A stretch of DNA of 64,000 bases from NCBI GenBank assembly GCA_963920765.1, contig OY987246.1, forward strand, positions 13,760,868-13,824,867, written 5' to 3'. The position numbers and the translations under genes were made by a program. The notes beneath the pieces are model-generated. The model did no database searches. It was given only the letters and a program-made list of their open reading frames with translations, and was not told the DNA's origin. Positions within the stretch are counted from its first letter, which is position 1; each line of letters starts with the position of its first letter. The stretch is from Ulota crispa. Lineage: Eukaryota > Streptophyta > Bryopsida > Orthotrichales > Orthotrichaceae. Of the stretch, positions 61,047 to 64,000 are shown piece after piece.

Positions 61047-63068
61047 TCATGTGAGGTCATCATCATCAGCTATTGGCATTGCCACTTGAAGCAGCTCCAG
61101 AAGCTTTGTGTAGCTGACATGCTCCTGGCAGGGTGGCTTGCATACTTCGTAGTGATTTGCGTCTTCAATCTTCATGTTGTTGTTGGAGCTCAACCGCATC
61201 GCTGAAGCGTACGGCACAACCAGCACCTGCCAAATAAAAACAGCCAGATCACGGTACATACTGAATCATGTGATCTCCCAGGCATACAGACTACATCACA
61301 GCGGAATTACAAAGGTTGAAGGATGTATCAAATACGTCAAGGACCTTGCAAATATCCAGGTTTCTTCACTATCACCTTCTGAAATTTCACATCCTCTGTC
61401 ATTCCCCATAGGGATTGATAGAGAACGTAGTCACTGAACTCATAACTTACTTTGTAATCTTTACTATTACACTCCAAAATGTCATGAGAAGTTGTAAACA
61501 GATACAAACATGATAAGGCAAAACTTTCAGAACAATTAGCACTCTTAAATAGCCTATAATGAACCTCGTATCTGCATTTGTCTACTTCATGTAGTGCTTA
61601 GAGCTTGTGCACTTGGATGCTGCAACGTTGATACTTTGAAATATGTAATTTAAAAAAAAATGAATGTTGATACCATTTTCGTGACTCTCTTGCAACCGTA
61701 AGTGTCTGTTTTATATGCATCACTGTCGATTGTCCTCAAGGAGCCTCCATACCTGAGCTCCACAGGCTATGTTATTGTTTTTTTCTCTTTCTGACATCAC
61801 TTGCGTGCCCTCCCAGGAAAGGAGAGTTCTCCGAGGGAGCCAGGCGCAGTGGCTGAATTTCTGACAAGGTGGCCTCATGAGGCCCCAAAAAAACATAGCC
61901 GCTATGTATGGACCTAGGATGTGATATTAACCCCTCACCGCCCAAGGGCCCAAACTGGGCCCTCTGAATTTTATATAAAGATGCTTGACCTTTATCCAAG
62001 ATTTTTTTTAGTAACTATTATTATTTTTAAATTCTTATTGAAGTCTAGTTTCAGCATCAAGAGTCTGATCTTGAAAATGAATTAAAGTGATTTGTCTATT
62101 CAAGATTTTGTGCAAGGGTGTCCATTGCAAATCTTCACTTTCTAGTGTTGAAGGCTTTAGGAAATGAGCCTCAAGTACACTAGAACTTGAAGAAAAAACC
62201 ACATTAAAAATTCAATTAAAAAAATTGTAGAATAGATTTTGAGAAGCCGTAAATTGATTGAGGTTATACATGTTATACTTTACATACTCATATTTTTTGG
62301 TACCCTCAATTTTAGGTTTGAGATGCAAAAAGAGAATTGAAAGACTTCAAATCACTTTTGCAATTTTAACACCCTCATTATCAAATATTATAATCTTTCA
62401 ATCCTTAAATGATATTGTTGTGATTTCTTTTCCTCTATAGCATGTCTTCTTTGAATTTTTACGGTTGCACTTCAGAGAAAATTGATAAGTTTGATCAAAA
62501 CGCTGGCATTTTGTCCACTTTCAAGCAAGTTTTGAGATACTCGAAAATACCGTGGGCGGTGAGGGGTTAAGAAGGTGTAGGTGTGCATGCTGAGGTTATG
62601 AATTTGCTACAGTACCAAATGGCGTGGACTTAACTTACCAAGCTCATCCCCCACCAGAGGCTGATTGGGCGGCCTTCACCGAAAGCGAAGATGTTGATGT
62701 CCTGTCGAGCAGCATCTTGGAAGGCAACAGAGAGCTCCTCCATGTCTCTCTGGAAGGGCTGCAGGTTCTTGAGGATGCCCGACAGCGTCAACGGCACCCT
62801 CGTCCTCTTGGCCAGTTTCTGCAGGTTCTGCGCCAGATTGGCGGCGTCGGATCCGGAGTGCGGGGTGCCGTAGAACACTGCGCAATTCACCTTCGCCAGG
62901 AACGCGGCGCAGGCGTTGCTGGTGGCTCTGGTGACGTTATTCCGTCGGGCGTGCTCGGAAAGCGTGGCAAGTTTCTTGGCCTCCACAATCAAGCTCTTGA
63001 TCACCAGGCCTCCAAAGCTGTGCCCCACCAGTGCGATGGACTGCGTCTGGTCCAACCCCCATTTCGGA
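61047..63068 (-). CDS. Alpha/beta-hydrolase, SERAC1-like, C-terminal two exons, 5' part beyond window
   Basis: Minus-strand exons 63068-62639 and 61226-61047 (TGA) join in phase across a GT-AG intron of 1412 bp. The first contains SIALVGHSFGGLVIKSLI, with the nucleophile elbow GHSFGG (Ser is the catalytic residue), then CAVFYGTPHSGSDAANLAQ, typical of the SERAC1-type lipase-like branch. The last exon reads VLVVPYASAMRLSSNN, IEDANHYEVCKPP, placing the catalytic His in the NHYEV motif as relatives have DHFTV. The first exon begins in phase after CACCGCAG, so at least one upstream exon lies right of 63068; none is recognisable up to 64000. The intron carries a TTAA element, and the next intron upstream carries nested MITEs. 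Substrate cannot be told from sequence. Confidence 0.87.
61931..62566. mobile_element. TTAA-family element in the hydrolase intron, 636 bp
   Basis: TTAA|CCCCTCACCGCCCA on the left and TGGGCGGTGAGGGG|TTAA on the right, perfect terminal repeats. The interior matches the 38103-38758 element in the same orientation although the terminal bases differ (CCCCTCACC versus CCCCTAAAT). Confidence 0.88.
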
Positions 63069-63152
63069 CTGCGGTGATCCAACATAGCCAAGCGGCCTCA
63101 CATACATGAGATCTATTCCAGTCCGATCCCCCCTTGCAGCTCAATATTTCGA

Positions 63153-63743
63153 GGGAAAATTTCATGTATACCCCTGAAGTTTGCAATATTTACATAGATA
63201 ACCTTGCTTCTTCAGAAATTACACAAATACCCTTGGACCATAATATTTGGGCATTTATTTGTTGTAACATCATATTTGTTAAATTGGGCAAAACGGAGGT
63301 ACCATTTTGTATTCCACCTTAAACCTAAAAAGTTACTTTAAACCAAATTCGAAGGTATCAAATTCAGTCTGAGCCACTAAGATTTTTTCTCACGCAAATT
63401 CCTCCTTTCAAGTGAGGGCACCTGTACCAAAAAAAAAATGCTACAAGCTTGGTTTTAGGTGATCACTTAAAACCTTTAGAAGTCCCAAAATGTACTCTTT
63501 TCCTCAATTTAACAAATATGGTGTTTTGAGCTTGTACTTCCTCCATGACCAATGTTGAAGAATGGAATGTAGTGAAACAAAAAAGAAAGAAACATGCGCA
63601 CAAAGAAAGAAGGGAAGTGACATGCATGCACAACAAAACAAACGCCTGAAAATTTTGGCTCAAGGGTACTTCAGTAATTTCTGAAAAAGTAGGGGTATCT
63701 ATGTAAATGTTGCAAATCTCAAGGGTATCCATGAAATTTTCCC
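63153..63743. mobile_element. M1 (Mutator-like) MITE split by an M2 insertion
   Basis: Starts GGGAAAATTTCATGTATACC and ends GGTATCCATGAAATTTTCCC. The middle is interrupted by the M2 element at 63266. Without it the length is about 327 bp, as in the intact copy at 47731 (324 bp). Confidence 0.85.
63266..63525. mobile_element. M2 MITE nested in M1, 260 bp
   Basis: Left end AACATCATATTTGTTAAATTGG, right end AATTTAACAAATATGGTGTT, flanks TTGT and TTGA. The intact M1 copy at 40801 shows the unoccupied site TTGTTGTGCTCGTACTTCC. This supports a 4-bp duplication with one later change. Confidence 0.85.
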
Positions 63744-63804
63744 ATGCTTTTACACTTAGATCCTTAGGAAACATCATTCCTCATTCTTCTATGAGCGATA
63801 AACT

Positions 63805-63910
63805 ACTCCCTTTGTCCCTCTATTGATGTCCAGAAAGCTTCCTTACGAAGGGTTAACTGTGTTAATTTTTAGTTTTTGTGATAGTGACACATGCATTCTA
63901 GAATCAAAAT
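63805..63910. mobile_element. Partial Stowaway MITE, cut by an M2 element at the window end
   Basis: CTCCCTTTGTCCCTCTATTG and the following GACACATGCATTCTAGAATC match one end of the 45109-45529 Stowaway in reverse. At 63911 it is interrupted by AATGCGTTATTCG, the start of an M2 copy that continues to the window end (63911-64000). Confidence 0.75.
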
Positions 63911-64000
63911 AATGCGTTATTCGTTAATTTGAGAATTTGCTTACAAAGTGGGATTTTGGGATTTCTGAAAGTTTTAGTTAACTTTCAGGAGTACTCCTAA

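Noticed and set aside
62624-63109. 161-codon plus-strand frame
   Set aside because: It is the antisense shadow of the hydrolase exon that carries GHSFGG.

Overview
The window looks like nuclear DNA of a land plant. The protein-coding genes are split by many short GT-AG introns. Two introns carry degenerate plant-type telomere-like TTTAGGG/CCCTAAA runs. The conserved genes belong to families with typical plant members: a SnRK1-activating (GRIK/SnAK-type) kinase, a chloroplast DUF1995/LPA3-like protein and a plant five-pass membrane protein with a Cys-rich loop. Intergenic DNA is AT-rich and packed with MITEs. Gene density is low, about five real genes in 64 kb. I cannot name the species; a non-seed land plant (lycophyte or bryophyte) is only a guess from the divergence of the proteins.

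Layout: (i) 208-864, the 3' three exons of a CRIPT gene (+), cut by the left edge. (ii) About 0.9-19 kb, intergenic, dominated by transposon remnants: a copia-type LTR, foldback elements, TTAA-flanked elements and MITEs, plus a possible 54-residue membrane ORF at 15751. (iii) 19214-23494, a ten-exon GRIK-type kinase gene (+), reconstructed in phase (423 aa). (iv) About 23.5-39 kb, a repeat desert with a LINE fragment and several elements nested inside others. (v) 40163-47410, an eleven-exon membrane protein gene (+, 566 aa) whose introns host MITEs of several families. (vi) 52479-55910, a broken gene for a large P-loop protein I do not recognise, interrupted by three small elements and followed by an 11-bp minisatellite. 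(vii) 56764-60135, a nine-exon DUF1995/LPA3-like gene (+, 355 aa). (viii) 61047-63068, the last two exons of an alpha/beta-hydrolase (SERAC1-like) gene on the minus strand, convergent with the previous gene and running off the right edge.

The genes are unrelated housekeeping or regulatory genes, not an operon or pathway. The notable content is mobile DNA. A set of at least eight elements has CCC(C)TAAA-type ends flanked by TTAA, as piggyBac elements do; one insertion is supported by comparison with related sequences that lack it. One member is a 649-bp near-perfect palindrome with a 3-nt loop. A second abundant MITE family (ends AACACCATATT, about 150-260 bp) leaves 4-bp target duplications. 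A third (ends GGGAAAATTTC) looks Mutator-like with a 9-bp duplication. CACTA, Stowaway and GAGCATCTCC-ended MITEs are also present. Several insertions are nested, so relative insertion order can be read directly.

All coordinates and phases were worked out by hand from the sequence. Family assignments of proteins come from recognised motifs, not from a database search.
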